Below are positions 10,006 to 22,700 of a DNA stretch of 64,000 bases, piece after piece (the first letter of the stretch is position 1; the number at the start of each line of letters is the position of its first letter). The stretch covers positions 47,627,593 to 47,691,592 of the forward strand of contig CM019071.1 of assembly GCA_009667805.1 (NCBI GenBank), written 5' to 3'. The notes under the pieces were generated by a model. It was not told the DNA's origin and searched no databases. It saw only the letters and a program-made list of their open reading frames with translations. Source of the stretch: Leptobrachium leishanense (Eukaryota > Chordata > Amphibia > Anura > Megophryidae). Made by a program: the position numbers and the translations under genes.

Positions 10006-10740
10006 CTGGCTGTCCACTGGCACCGTAGTCTGGTGACCGACTTGCTTATCTGACTACAGACAACGCCATCGACCGTTCAGGGTCGTCCACTGGAAGCGTC
10101 TGTGGATGACCCAGATCGGCCGATGACCAGGCTGCTGAATGATAAAAAAAACGAAAAACTCTGCTGCGGGGAGAAAAAAAATGTCCAAGGACAGCCCTTG
10201 TCGAGCACAGCCGAGGCAGTGAGAGATAAAAAAACCTCGCCAGGCCGGGGGGGGGGGGAGTTAACCCCTGGCCCAGATGCTTAAATAGGTTTCAGCACCA
10301 GGGACAGCAACACTGAATGCAGTCGGCTCAAAGAGAAAATGTAAAAGACGCCTTCGCCTTATATTTCGCCTAAAAAAATTCAAATTTTTTTTTTAAAAAA
10401 AAATCAATAAATAAAATGGCTTTTTGCTGGGGATTAAAGAAATAAACGGTTGAATAAAAAAATGAATAAAAACGAAAATATTTTTTACATTGAATCCTAT
10501 GGGCCTCGCACTGAATCACTTCTCTATGGGACAATTTCCCTGCCTCGGCACGACAGTTTAACTAAACAATTCATCTTATGTTTCCCTGCCTCGGCATGGC
10601 TGTTTAACTATACAATTCATCTTTGTTCACGTTTCGCTGCCCCGGCACGGCTGTTTAACTATACAATTCATCTTTGTTCACGTTTCGCTGCCCCGGCACG
10701 GCAGTTTAACTATACAATTCATCTTTTTTCATGTAAACTT
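10006..10740. mobile_element. Kolobok-like element, second, shortened copy
   Basis: It begins GGGCTGGCTGTCCACTGGCA, as at 1498, and follows the first copy through CAACGCCATCGACCG, GTTTCAGCACCAGGGACA and the 55-bp repeat GCGGCACG/CCTCGGCACG...GTTTAACTATACAATTC (about 10530-10740). The right inverted repeat of the first copy is not found here, so this copy is truncated or diverged at the right. Confidence 0.7.
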
Positions 10741-11724
10741 GTACTAGGTCTTCCCGGCATTGTCCGATACTTCCAAATAATTTGGAAATACAGACAATAT
10801 GTGTGGCAGGCGGAGTTATAGGCAGATGAGTAGGTTAACAGCGGATGGATAAACAGAGTGCAGTGAACCATCGCATGGTGAGGGATCTATTGGCACAGCT
10901 CCGCATTTTTACAGACTGGTGGGTATATTCACTTTACTGGGTCTTTAAGGAATGAACTGGGGAATCGCTGCTTTCCAGACAAATCGTAAAGAGGAAACCA
11001 AACCGCTCAGTCAGACAGGTTTTGCAATATCATAGAAAACACGGGTCACACCGGATACGGCATGCAATGCAGCATTTAATGGAGACAGTGACAACATTTC
11101 AGTCCTGGCACAAGACCTTTCTCAGTCATGATTCCTGCTTAAAGTGCCAGGACCGAAACATTGCCACCGTCTCCATTAAACACACCACTGCATGCTGTGC
11201 CTGGTCTTTTCTTTTTTGTTGTACCACTTGGTTGGTGACCCCGGCTCGCTAGATCCCTGGCCAGTGCAGTATATCCATACGTCCTCTTCTGTCTGCAATC
11301 AGACGCGACGCTTTGCTACGTGTCTCGTTTGGACATAAAATGTGCAACGCCCCCCATCAACCCTCCATAAGGCGTAAAACCCGCGTCTCATTCCGTGTGA
11401 GTATGGCAATGGAACGCGGTGGGTCTGACACGTATGGAAATCCGGCTGAAAGGTTAATTTCCCGCCACCGCCAATAGGAACGAGCCGCAAGTAACCTTGG
11501 CCTTTATCAGCGGAGGAAAAAATCATCACCGAGTGCCGCTCAGGCTGCGTCCTGCCATTGTTCTCTGCGAGCGCTGATAGACCCGAAACGTGAATACGCC
11601 CTGCTTCAAAATATTATTTAAATAGATATGAATTTCCTGCAGGGATTATAACCCACCATCTCCCTGCCCCGCGTCAGGGTCACCGGCCTGGGGCTGTGCG
11701 TTACTCCCCAGAGTGTCACTGTGG
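10741..11724. other. Intron sequence with one fold-back repeat
   Basis: At about 11081-11183, ATGGAGACAGTGACAACATT and GTGCCAGGACCGAAACATTG...GTCTCCAT form an imperfect hairpin typical of a dispersed repeat end. No coding signal is visible elsewhere. Confidence 0.5.
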
Positions 11725-12227
11725 ATCATCGCAGGGCTTATTGGTGTTTCTGTCGCAGTTGTCTAGTCTGGTTCTCCGGTGGGGTTTATTGGTGTTTCTG
11801 TCGCAGTTGTCTCGCCTGGTTCTCTGCTGGGGTTTATAGGTGTTTCTGTCGCAGTTGTCTCGCCTGGTTCTCCGCTGGGGTTTATTGGTGTTTCTGCCGC
11901 AGTTGTCTCGCCTGGTTCTCCGCTGGGTTTATTGGTGTTTCTGCCGCAGTTGTCTAGTCTGGTTCTCCACCGGGTTTATTGGTGTTTCTGCCGCAGTTGT
12001 CTCGCCTGGTTCTCCGCTGGGGTTTTATTGGTGTTTCTGCCGCAGTTGTCTAGTCTGGTTCTCCACCGGGTTTATTGGTGTTTCTGTCGCAGTTGTCTCG
12101 CCTGGTTCTCCGCTGGGGTTTATTGGTGTTTCTGTCGCAGTTGTCTCGCCTGGTTCTCCGCTGGGTTTATTGGTGTTTCTGCCGCAGTTGTCTAGTCTGG
12201 TTCTCCGCTTGGTTTTACTGGTGTTTC
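11725..12227. repeat. 48-bp minisatellite, about 10 copies
   Basis: The unit is GGTTTATTGGTGTTTCTGTC followed by GCAGTTGTCTCGCCTGGTTC and TCCGCTGG. Single-base length differences shift the frame between units. Confidence 0.92.
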
Positions 12228-12285
12228 TGCGCTGCCCATCAGCATGGATATATTATATGTGGCAGGAAAACATGGCTGCCTCAGG
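12228..12285. mobile_element. Right-end fragment of the 5.5-kb / 56-kb MITE-like repeat
   Basis: GCTGCCCATCAGCATGGATA and CAGGAAAACATGGCTGCC match the right end of the elements at 5520-5762 and 56341-56594. The fragment abuts the last unit of the 48-bp array. Confidence 0.6.
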
Positions 12286-12815
12286 TAGAAGCAGAAAGGT
12301 TTTCGTTGAGCCCGCCGTCTCGCCGACATTTCAGTTTATGACTTGCTGTAACTCTGACACTTTGTGACAATCCGAGATGAAAGTGTCCATGGCGTTACCT
12401 GGTGTATCGGACACGGCTGCCCGCGGAGAGCAGCGAGTTACAGGGAAATAATCCTGCAGCGTTTCCTATGATTTCACGCTCTGGCGGCCGCGCACGGCCG
12501 GACGTGATAATGGCGAACACTTGTGGCGCAGCTGGACTAATGATTTCCAGGCGATGCGCTCCTCAGGATTTGTTTGAGGTCGGATGTTTAAACCTGCTGT
12601 TTCGGGATCGGGATCACTGGGCGGGAGGCGATGCTCAGCGTTTACATGATCCCCTTAATTTATGGGAATCAAAGCCAGCGCTGGGGGGAAGGCGTCCCAG
12701 GGGCCCCGAGAACCTGGAACCAATACGGAACATCATGAAGAGCCGGCTGCAAATTATTACCTCATCCTCCGAGATAGGTCACACTGCACCCACACTACCC
12801 CATTAACCCGTTAAA
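12286..12815. other. Intron sequence, nothing recognised
   Basis: GC-richer and apparently single-copy. An open frame at 12402-12806 has no domain and no good splice sites, so I do not call it coding. Confidence 0.45.
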
Positions 12816-14312
12816 CACCGTGCTGGCACTGGATCCCTTTAACTACCACTCCATCAATAAATCCCTTTAACCCATTACCCGCCGCACTGTCATTAGATCC
12901 CTTTAACCCGTTAACTACCAAGCTATCACTAGATCCCTTTAACCCATTAACCACCACATTGTCCTTAGATTCCATTAAACCGTTCACTGTCATTAGATTC
13001 CATTAACCCATTAATCCCCTCGCTGTCATTAGATCCCATTAATCCCCTCGCTGTCATTAGATCCCATTAACCCATTAATCCCCTCGCTGTCATTAGATCC
13101 CATTAACCACCTTGCTGTCATTAGATCCCATTAACCCATTAATCACCTTGCTGTCATTAGATCCCATTAACCTATTAATCCCCTCGCTGTCATTAGATCC
13201 CATTAACCCCTTAATCACCTCGCTGTCATTAGATCCCATTAATCACCTGGCTGTCATTAGATCCCTGTAACCCATTAACCACCTCACTGTCATTAGATCC
13301 CTTTAACTCATCACCTTGCTGTCATTAGATTCCTTTAACTCATTACCAACCTCACTGTCATTAGATCCCTTTAACCCATTAATCCCCTCGCTGTCATTAG
13401 ATCCCTTTAACTCATCACCTCGCTGTCATTAGATTCCTTTAACTCATTACCAACCTCACTGTCATTAGATCCCTTTAACCCATTAATCCCCTCGCTGTCA
13501 TTAGATCCCTTTAACCCATTAATCACGTCGCTGTCATTAGATCCCTTTAACCCATTAATCACCTTGCTGTCATTAGATCCCTTTAACCCATTAATCCCCT
13601 CGCTGTCATTAGATCCCTTTAACCCATTAATCCCCTCGCTGTCATTCGATCCCTTTAACCCATTAATCACCTTGCTGTCATTAGATCCCTTTAACCCATT
13701 AATCCCCTCGCTGTCATTAGATCCCTTTAACCCATTAATCCCCTCGCTGTCATTAGATCCCTTTAACCCATTAATCCCCTCGCTGTCATTAGATCCTTTT
13801 AACCCATTAATCACTTTGCTGTCATTAGATCCCATTAACCTATTAATCCCCTCGCTGTCATTAGATCCCTTTAACCCATTAATCACCTTGCTGTCATTAG
13901 ATCCCTTTAACCCATTAATCCCCTCGCTGTCATTAGATCCCTTTAACCCATTAATCCCCTCGCTGTCATTAGATCCCTTTAACCCATTAATCCCCTCGCT
14001 GTCATTAGATCCTTTTAACCCATTAATCACTTTGCTGTCATTAGATCCCATTAACCTATTAATCCCCTCGCTGTCATTAGATCCTTTAAACTCATTAATC
14101 CCCTCGCTGTCGTTAGATCCCTTTAACCCATTTATCACCTCGCTGTCATTAGATCCTTTTAACCCATTAATCACCTTGCTGTCATTAGATCCCATTAAAC
14201 TATTCATCCCTTCGCTGTCATTGGATCCCTTTAACCCATTAATCCCCTCGCTGTCATTAGATCCCATTAACCTTTTAATCACCTCGCTGTCATTAGATCC
14301 CTTTAACCTACT
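12816..14312. repeat. 36-bp minisatellite, about 41 copies
   Basis: The unit is TCATTAGATCCCTTTAACCC followed by ATTAATCCCCTCGCTG. Variants alternate (CACCTTGCTG, CCCATTAACC), and the left part is more diverged. Because 36 is a multiple of three, both strands show 12-residue repeat open frames, which are not genes. Confidence 0.93.
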
Positions 14313-14981
14313 GAGTAACTGTATTTTGGCTCCTGGCTTGTGTTCCCTCGTCGCTGTGTGTAGTGGCAGCTCGGGCATGCTGTGCACATTGTTCTCGGCT
14401 GAGGGTTATTAGGTGGGTTTGATGAGCAGTGAGCCCGTTTGGTCCTGCGTGAGGTGTGAGTTGAGGGACGAGGTCTTGCCTGACGTGGGGGTAAATATTG
14501 GAAAGTGCCGCTCTCTGCACAGAGTCCATGGAACCTGCTCCCACTACCCTCATCTGTGTCATACAGCAGGACCCGTGGGAGGTGGTGGGCGACCTATACC
14601 GTCACGTCAGGCATCCTAGGTGCCGGAAACCAAAAGAAAGCCCAATATTTCTGGCCATGACACCAGTAATGTTATGCTTGGTGTTCGGGGCTGGTTCGCT
14701 AAGCTGAGCGCTGGGGAGAGCTGAGCATGGAAATGGAAAATATTTTAAGCTTTTTATCTGTTAAGTGTCATTCTCAGTGTTTCCCAATTTAGTGAATAAG
14801 CCCCAAATTCTCCATCATTAAACCCGTGAAAACTCTCTCTTGTGCCGTCTGGCTATTATAGTTTTCAGTCTTTGTTTAGGGAATGACCCCCCCCCCAGTA
14901 TGCTCCCTGCTGCACACCGGTTCGTGTGTAAACGTTCCCATAATGCACAGCGTCCAGCATGTGAGTCATGTGACTTCGTCG
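14313..14981. other. Intron sequence between two arrays, nothing recognised
   Basis: The sequence is apparently single-copy with a short poly-C run at about 14888-14897. No coding exon is seen. Confidence 0.45.
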
Positions 14982-17176
14982 GTGACGTTCTGGTTGTATA
15001 CACAGTGCTGTACTCGCTGTTGGTGACGTGCTGGTTGTATACACAGTGATTTGCTCACTGTTGGTGACGTGCTGATTATATACACAGTGCTGTGCTCGCT
15101 GCCGGTGACGTGCTGGTTGTATACACAGTGCTGTGCTCGCTGCCGGTGACGTGCTGGTTGTATACACAGTGCTGTGCTCGCTGTCGGTGATGTTCTGGTT
15201 GTATACACAGTGCTGTGCTCACTGTTGGTGACGTGCTAGTTGTATACACAGTGCTGTGCTCGCTGTCGGTGACGTGCTGGTTGTATACACAGTGCTGTGC
15301 TCGCTGCCGGTGACGTGCTGGTTGTATACACAGTGCTGTGCTCGCTGCCGGTGACGTGCTGGTTGTATACACAGTGCTGTGCTCGCTGTCGGTGACGTGC
15401 TGGTTGTATACACAGTGCTGTGCTCGCTGTCAGTGACGTGCTGGTTGTATACACAGTGCTGTGCTCGCTGCCGGTGACGTGCTGGTTGTATACACAGTGC
15501 TGTACTCGCTGTCAGTGACGTGCTGGTTGTATACACAGTGCTGTACTCGCTGTTGGTGACGTGCTGGTTGTATACACAGTGCTGTGCTCGCTGCCGGTGA
15601 CGTGCTGCTTGTATACACAGTGCTGTGCTCGCTGCCGGTGACGTGCTGCTTGTATACACAGTGCTGTGCTCGCTGCCGGTGACGTGCTGGTTGTATACAC
15701 AGTGCTGTGCTCGCTGCCGGTGACGTGCTGGTTGTATACACAGTGCTGTGCTCGCTGCCGGTGACGTGCTGGTTGTATACACAGTGCTGTGCTCGCTGCC
15801 GGTGACGTGCTGGTTGTATACACAGTGCTGTGCTCGCTGTCAGTGACGTGCTGGTTGTATACACAGTGATGTGCTCGCTGTCAGTGACGTGCTGGTTGTA
15901 TACACAGTGCTGTGCTCGCTGCCGGTGACGTGCTGATTATATACACAGTGCTGTGCTCGCTGCCGGTGACGTGCTGGTTGTATACACAGTGCTGTGCTCG
16001 CTGTCAGTGACGTGCTGGTTGTATACACAGTGCTGTGCTAGCTGTCGGTGACGTGCTGGTTGTATACACAGTGCTGTGCTCGCTGTCGGTGATGTGCTGG
16101 TTGTATACACAGTGCTGTGCTCGTGACGTGCTAGTTGTATACACAGTGCTGTGCTCGGTGACGTGCTAGTTGTATACACAGTGCTGTGCTTGCTGTCGGT
16201 GACGTTCTGGTTGTATACACAGTGCTGTGCTCGCTGTCGGTGACGTGCTGGTTGTATACACAGTGCTGTGCTCGCTGTCGGTGATGTGCTGGTTGTGTAC
16301 ACAGTGCTGTGCTCGGTGACGTGCTAGTTGTATACACAGTGCTGTGCTTGCTGTCGGTGACGTTCTGGTTGTATACACAGTGCTGTGCTCGCTGTCGGTG
16401 ACGTGCTGGTTGTATACACAGTGCTGTGCTCGCTGTCGGTGACGTGCTGGTTTTATACACAGTGCTGTGCTCGCTGCCGGTGACGTGCTGGTTGTATACA
16501 CAGTGCTGTGCTCGCTGTCGGTGACGTTCTGGTTGTATACACAGTGCTGTGCTCGCTGTCGGTGACGTTCTGGTTGTATACACAGTGCTGTGCTCGCTGT
16601 CGGTGACGTTCTGGTTGTATACACAGTGCTGTGCTCGCTGTCGGTGACATGCTGGTTGTATACACAGTGCTGTGCTCGCTGTCGGTGACATGCTGGTTGT
16701 ATACACAGTGCTGTGCTCGCTGTCGGTGACGTTCTTGTTGTATACACAGTGCTGTGCTCGCTGTCAGTGACGTGCTGGTTGTATACACAGTGCTGTGCTC
16801 GCTGTCGGTGACGTGCTGGTTGTATACACAGTGCTGTGCTCGCTGTCGGTGACGTGCTGGTTGTATACACAGTGCTGTGCTCGCTGTTGGTGACGTGCTG
16901 GTTGTATACACAGTGCTGTGCTCACTGTTGGTGACATCCTGATTATATACACAGTGCTGTGCTCGCTGTCGGTGACGTGCTGGTTGTATACACAGTGCAG
17001 TGCTCACTGTTGGTGACGTGCTGGTTGTATACACAGTGCTGTGCTCACTGTTGGTGACGTGCTGGTTGTATACACAGTGCTGTGCTCACTGTTGGTGACG
17101 TGCTGGTTGTATACACAGTGCTGTGCTCACTGTTGGTGACGTGCTGGTTGTATACACAGTGCTGTACTCGCTGTCA
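14982..17176. repeat. 41-bp minisatellite with a TGACGTG motif in most units, about 53 copies
   Basis: The unit is GTGACGTGCTGGTTGTATAC followed by ACAGTGCTGTGCTCGCTGTC and G. The period of exactly 41 was checked at several points. Variants include GTGACGTTC and loss of the GCTGTCG part at about 16125-16160 and 16310. The array ends about 540 bp before the short-form start codon of LTBP4. Confidence 0.95.
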
Positions 17177-17713
17177 GGACTATCAGGACCGCCTGTGGGT
17201 GTATTTTCACTGCATTAAGCACAGTGGTCCTGTTTTTTGCCCCCACTTGACCCCTGTCAGTGTGATCCCTATAAATCTGCCCTCATTACGTCCCTGGGGC
17301 AGGAAGGGAAGGGTTAAGCGGGGCCCTCTGATGGAATACCCTTGTAAACATTGTGCTTGGCACTCTGCCCAGCGAGTGGTTTTAATTAGTGGATCCACAT
17401 TGCAGATTGTAGCCAACTGGCTGTGTAACCCCTCTGGTTTCCAGACACTCCCCCATCCGTCCTCTCCCTCGCCCCTCGCGCACTTTCCTTCCCTTCGTCT
17501 GATACATGTAGAGTATCTCAGGGTCCCACGCCAGCGAGGACCCCAAAAACGCCAGGCTTCCCCCTCTCCTCCCTCCCCAGACTGCTCATGCGAGAGACGG
17601 GAGGCGTCCAGAGAGAAAAACCCATCCTGCCAAAACCCTGAGAGCCCACACTCACCCCGAGCGATCCCAAGAGCTTGCACTCTAATAGGCACCTCTGGGA
17701 GCGGACGCCTAGC
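17177..17713 (+). promoter_or_regulatory. ltbp4: Inferred promoter and 5' untranslated region of the LTBP4 short form
   Basis: This is the only non-repetitive stretch immediately upstream of the short-form ATG. A separate internal promoter for the short isoform is established for mammalian LTBP4; here it is inferred from the signal-peptide exon. No clear TATA box is seen. A strong acceptor-like tract (CTCCTCCCTCCCCAG, ending about 17580) could mean that part of the leader is on another exon. The transcription start cannot be placed by eye. Confidence 0.5.
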
Positions 17714-17933
17714 ATGGAGGGGAGGCTGATATTTCTCTCTCTGTCTTTCTGTTGCCTCGGGTGGATGCCAGCCTCTGGACAGGTGGAGAAGGTCAGGGTG
17801 ATGTTCACGCCCATGGTGTGCCGGGTGCGGTGCTTGGGGAGCCGGTGTACCAACCAGTGCGACCGAGGGAATATGACCACCGTGTACAGCGACGAACTGC
17901 CCAGGAACGGCGACCAGAACGGGTTTCGAGCCT
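17714..17933 (+). CDS. ltbp4: LTBP4 short-form first coding exon: signal peptide and four-cysteine domain
   Basis: The exon codes 73 residues plus one base (CCT|GTGAGT). The ATG has A at -3 and G at +4 and is the only ATG in the right place. Residues 1-22 are a hydrophobic signal peptide (MEGRLIFLSLSFCCLGWMPA). Residues 24-49 carry VEKVRVMFTPMVCRVRC, then cysteines 45 and 49: the conserved N-terminal four-cysteine domain of LTBPs. N-M-T at 53-55 is a glycosylation sequon. The end, GFRA plus T, continues as FLCPLIC in exon 52275, matching GFRAFLCPLIC in the human short isoform as I recall it. The FTP.VC...C pattern alone would fit any LTBP; the join identifies LTBP4. Confidence 0.93.
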
Positions 17934-18510
17934 GTGAGTATCCCCCGCGGTGACCTGTGAGGTCCACGGCGAGTCTCTGTAACAAAGGATCCTGGAGCAA
18001 AGCGCTGGAACTCCAGCAGTCGCCATGGTAACCGTGCAATCATCCTGCTGGTCGCTGCACTTTCAGGACTTTGCTCCAGAATCACTATTTTTACCCGTTA
18101 CTCGTATTTCTTGCACTCGCACAATCCGAGCTCTGCACGAGGTAAAACGAGCTGTGATGTTCCCTGCGTCCAGCGCGGCCCCTGGGCACCAGTCCTACTC
18201 ACCCCTGTGCCCTCAAAACCCTTTACCGTGCACACCCCTACCCTGAGCATTGTGTTTTATGACCCCTTCGACCTCACTTACCCCACAACGCGTGCCCTCT
18301 CACCATATGACATCATAGATAGGTTTATAACAGCCGAAATCCTCTGACACCTGTGTCTGATGCCCTCTGACCCCTCTGACGCCCTCTGACTCCTCTGATG
18401 CCCTCTGACCCCTCTGACGCCCTCTGACCCCTCTGACCCCTGTGCATCAGGGCCTAAAAGCTCCTGAGCCTTATCCATACATGTATAAAGACAAACGTGA
18501 TAAAGGTGAA
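17934..18510 (+). other. Start of the large short-form intron, with a small CTCTGAC repeat
   Basis: The intron from donor 17934 to acceptor 52274 is 34.3 kb. At 18355-18440 a short, irregular repeat of GCCCTCTGACCCCTCTGAC occurs. Nothing else is recognised here. Confidence 0.55.
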
Positions 18511-19378
18511 ACGGCAGACTCTGCATGCTTTCTGTCTGTCCGCGTCTCATCACACTCTGCATGCTGTCTGTCTGTCCGCGTCTCGTCACACTCTGCATGC
18601 TGTCTGTCTGTCCGCGTCTCATCACACTCTGCATGCTGTCTGTCTGTCTGCGTCTCGTCACACTCTGCATGCTGTCTGTCTGTCCGCGTCTCGTCACACT
18701 CTGCATGCTGTCTGTCTGTCCGCGTCTCGTCACACTCTGCATGCTGTCTGTCTGTCCGCGTCTCGTCACACTCTGCATGCTGTCTGTCTGTCCGCGTCTC
18801 ATCACACTCTGCATGCTGTCTGTCTGTCCGCGCGTCTTGTCACACTCTGCATGCTGTCTGTCTGTCCGCGTCTCATCACACTCTGCATGCTGTCTGTCTG
18901 TCCGCGTCTCGTCACACTCTGCATGCTTTCTGTCTGTCCGCGTCTCATCACACTCTGCATGCATGCTGTCTGTCCGCGTCTCGTCACACTCTGCATGCTG
19001 TCTGTCTGTCCGCGTCTCACGTCACACTCTGCATGCTGTCTGTCTGTCCGCGTCTCATCACACTCTGCATGCTGTCTGTCTGTCCGCGTCTCATCACACT
19101 CTGCATGCTGTCTGTCTGTCCGCGTTTCATCACACTCTGCATGCTGTCTGTCTGTCCGCATCTCATCACACTCTGCATGCTGTCTGTCTCTTTGCGTTTC
19201 ACACACTCTGCATGCTGTCTGTCTGTCCGCGTCTCATCACACTCTGCATGCTGTCTGTCTGTCTGCGCCTCCTCACACTCAACATGCTGTCTGTCTCTTT
19301 GCGTTTCACACACTCTGCATGCTGTCTGTCTGTCCGCGTCTCGTCACACTCCGCACGCTGTCTGTCCGCGTCTCATTA
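18511..19378. repeat. 36-bp minisatellite containing GTCTGTCTGTC, about 24 copies
   Basis: The unit is TCTGTCTGTCCGCGTCTCGT followed by CACACTCTGCATGCTG. Three-frame open reading on both strands follows from the stop-free unit. The array starts about 580 bp after the short-form exon. Confidence 0.94.
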
Positions 19379-19796
19379 GTCTTTATCTCCTCTTGCTGAA
19401 TCATTGAGAGACGGGGTGAGATGGGGTGGAGACCCCTTGACCAGTCGACATCCTTTGTCAAACGCATAAAGATTTGGTTCAGACACTAACACGGGGTTTG
19501 ATAAATGGCCGCCAGACTTAGTAGCCATTAACAAAACATACCGGCCCACTCCGCATCTGTTCAGGAGTTCGCTAAGAGTTTCTGTGTGTGGACTCGGAAT
19601 CCCCGCGGTTTCACCAGCTCTCACATTCAATGATTTAACCCTTTGTTTTAGTTGTTGTATATATATTAGACAGGAGCACTAAGACATGGGGTCTCTCTGG
19701 CTGGAGCTGGACTTCCACATGTATCGGCCTCGGTCACAGCTGGGCAGGACTTCTGAATAGAAAGTTCTACTAACACACATTCACTGCTGCGTTTAA
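19379..19796. other. Intron sequence between arrays
   Basis: Apparently single-copy; no exon or mobile element recognised. Confidence 0.45.
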
Positions 19797-22700
19797 ATGC
19801 CCCGTTCCGTAATGACTGGTTGATGCCCTGTTCCAGGATGGCTGGTTGATGCCCCATTCCATAATGGCTGGTTGATGCCCTGTTCCAGGATGACTGGTTG
19901 ATGCCCTGTTCTGTAATGGCTGGTTGATGCCCTGTTCCGTGATGGCTGGTTGATGCCCTGTTCCGTAATGGCTGGTTGATGCCACGTTCCGTAATGGCTG
20001 GTTGATGCCCTGTTCCGTAATGGCTGGTTGATGCCCCGTTCCAGGATGGCAGGTTGATGCCCTGTTCCAGGATGGCTGGTTGATGCCCTGTTCCGTAATG
20101 GCTGGTTGATGCCCTGTTCCATAATGGCTGTTGATGCCACGTTCCAGGATGGCTGGTTGATGCCCTGTTCCATAATGGCTGGTTGATGCCCCGTTCCATA
20201 ATGGCTGGTTGATGCCCTGTTCCAGGATGGCTGGTTGATGCCCTGTTCCAGGATGACTGGTTGATGCCCTGTTCCGTAATGGCTGGTTGATGCCCTGTTC
20301 CGTAATGGCTGGTTGATGCCACGTTCCGTAATGGCTGGTTGATGCCACGTTCCGTAATGGCTGGTTGATGCCACGTTCTGTAATGGCTGGTTGATGCCCT
20401 GTTCCGTAATGGCTGGTTGATGCCCCGTTCCAGGATGGCAGGTTGATGCCCTGTTCCAGGATGGCTGGTTGATGCCCTGTTCCGTAATGGCTGGTTGATG
20501 CCCTGTTCCGTAATGGCTGGTTGATGCCCTGTTCCGTAATGGCTGGTTGATGCCCCGTTCCAGGATGGCAGGTTGATGCCCTGTTCCAGGATGGCTGGTT
20601 GATGCCCCATTCCATAATGGCTGGTTGATGCCCTGTTCCAGGATGACTGGTTGATGCCCTGTTCCGTAATGGCTGGTTGATGCCCTGTTCCGTAATGGCT
20701 GGTTGATGCCCTGTTCCGTAATGGCTGGTTGATGCCCTGTTCCAGGATGGCTGGTTGATGCCCTGTTCCAGGATGGCTGGTTGATGCCCTGTTCCGTAAT
20801 GGCTGGTTGATGCCCTGTTCCGTAATGGCTGGTTGATGCCCCGTTCCGTAATGGCTGGTTGATGCCCTGTTCCAGGATGGCTGGTCGATGCCCTGTTCCA
20901 GGATGGCTGGTTGATGCCCCGTTCCGTAATGGCTGGTTGATGCCCTGTTCCAGGATGACTGGATAATGCCCTGTTCCGTAATGGCTGGTTGATGCCCTGT
21001 TCCGTAATGGCTGGTTGATGCCCTGTTCCGTAATGGCTGGTTGATGCCACGTTCCGTAATGGCTGGTTGATGCCACGTTCCGTAATGGCTGGTTGATGCC
21101 CTGTTCCGTAATGGCTGGTTGATGCCCCGTTCCAGGATGGCTGGTTGATGCCCTGTTCCGTAATGGCTGGTTGATGCCCTGTTCCGTAATGGCTGTTGAT
21201 GCCTCGTTCCAGGATGGCTGGTTGATGCCCCGTTCCATAATGGCTGGTTGATGCCCTGTTCCAGGATGGCTGGTTGATGCCCAGTTCCAGGATGGCTGGT
21301 TGATGCCCTGTTCCAGGATGATTGGTTGATGCCCTGTTCCGTAATGGCTGGTTGATGCCCTGTTCCGTAATGGCTGGTTGATGCGACGTTCCGTAATGGC
21401 TGGTTGATGCCACATTCCGTAATGGCTGGTTGATGCCCTGTTCCGTAATGGCTGGTTGATGCCCTGTTCCGTAATGGCTGTTTGATGCCCCGTTCCAGGA
21501 TGGCTGGTTGATGCCCTGTTCCGTAATGGCAGGTTGATGCCACGTTCCATAATGGCTGGTTGATGCCCTGTTCCAGGATGACTGGTTGATGCCCTGTTCC
21601 GTAATGGCTGGTTGATGCCCTGTTCCGTAATGGCTGGTTGATGCCACGTTCCGTAATGGCTGGTTGATGCCGCGTTCCGTAATGGCTGGTTGATGCCCTG
21701 TTCCGTAATGGCTGGTTGATGCCCCGTTCCAGGATGGCTGGTTGATGCCCTGTTCCGTAATGGCTGGTTGATGCCCTGTTCCGTAATGGCTGTTGATGCC
21801 ACGTTCCAGGATGGCTGGTTGATGCCCTGTTCCAGGATGACTGGTTGATGCCCAGTTCCAGGATGGCTGGTTGATGCCCCGTTCCGTAATGGCTGGTTGA
21901 TGCCCTGTTCCGTAATGGCTGTTTGATGCCCAGTTCCAGGATGGCTGGTTGATGCCCTGTTCCGTAATGGCTGGTTGATGCCCTGTTCCATAATGGCGGT
22001 TGATGCCCTGTTCCAGGATGGCTGTTTGATGCCCCGTTCCAGGATGGCTGGTTGATGCCCTGTTCCGTAATGGCTGGTTGATGCCCTTTTCCAGACTGGC
22101 TGGTTGATGCCCTGTTCCGTAATGTCAGGTTGATGCCACGTTCCATAATGGCTGGTTGATGCCCTGTTCCGTAATGCCTGTTTGATGCCCCGTTCCAGGA
22201 TGGCTGGTTGATGCCCCGTTCCAGAATGGCTGGTTGATGCCCGTTCCAGGATGGCTGGTTGATGCCTCATTCCAGGATGGCTGGTTGATGCCTCATTCCA
22301 GGATGGCTGGTTGATGCCCCGTTCCAGGATGGCTGATTGATGCCCGTTCCAGCATGGCTGGTTGATGCCCTGTTCCAGGATGGCTGATTGATGCCCCGTT
22401 CCAGGATGGCTGATTGATGCCCCGTTCCGTAATGGCTGGTTGATGCCCCGTTCCAGGATGGCTGATTGATGCCCCGTTCCAGGATGGCTGATTGATGCCC
22501 CGTTCCGTAATGGCTGGTTGATGCCCCATTTCGGGATGGCTGGTTGATGCCCCATTTCGGGATGGCTGGTTGATGCCCCATTTCGGGATGGCTGGTTGAT
22601 GCCCCATTTCGGGATGGCTGGTTGATGTCTCATTTCGGGATGGCTGGTTGATGCCCCGTTCCGTAATGGCTGGTTGATGCCCCGTTCCAGGATGGCTGAT

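Noticed and set aside
12402..12806. 134-codon frame in single-copy intron
   Set aside because: No domain, no convincing splice sites, and no LTBP-type cysteine pattern.
14982..17176. CRISPR-like direct repeats
   Set aside because: Units are contiguous with no unique spacers, and the locus is a vertebrate gene. The same holds for the other arrays.
17579..17580. Acceptor CTCCCTCCCCAG as a way to splice the long form into the short-form exon
   Set aside because: In the phase left by exon 7332, the short-form coding sequence would be read out of frame. It may still be a leader-exon acceptor.
17082..17729. 215-codon frame overlapping the short-form exon
   Set aside because: It begins inside the 41-bp array and reads the LTBP4 signal-peptide region out of frame.
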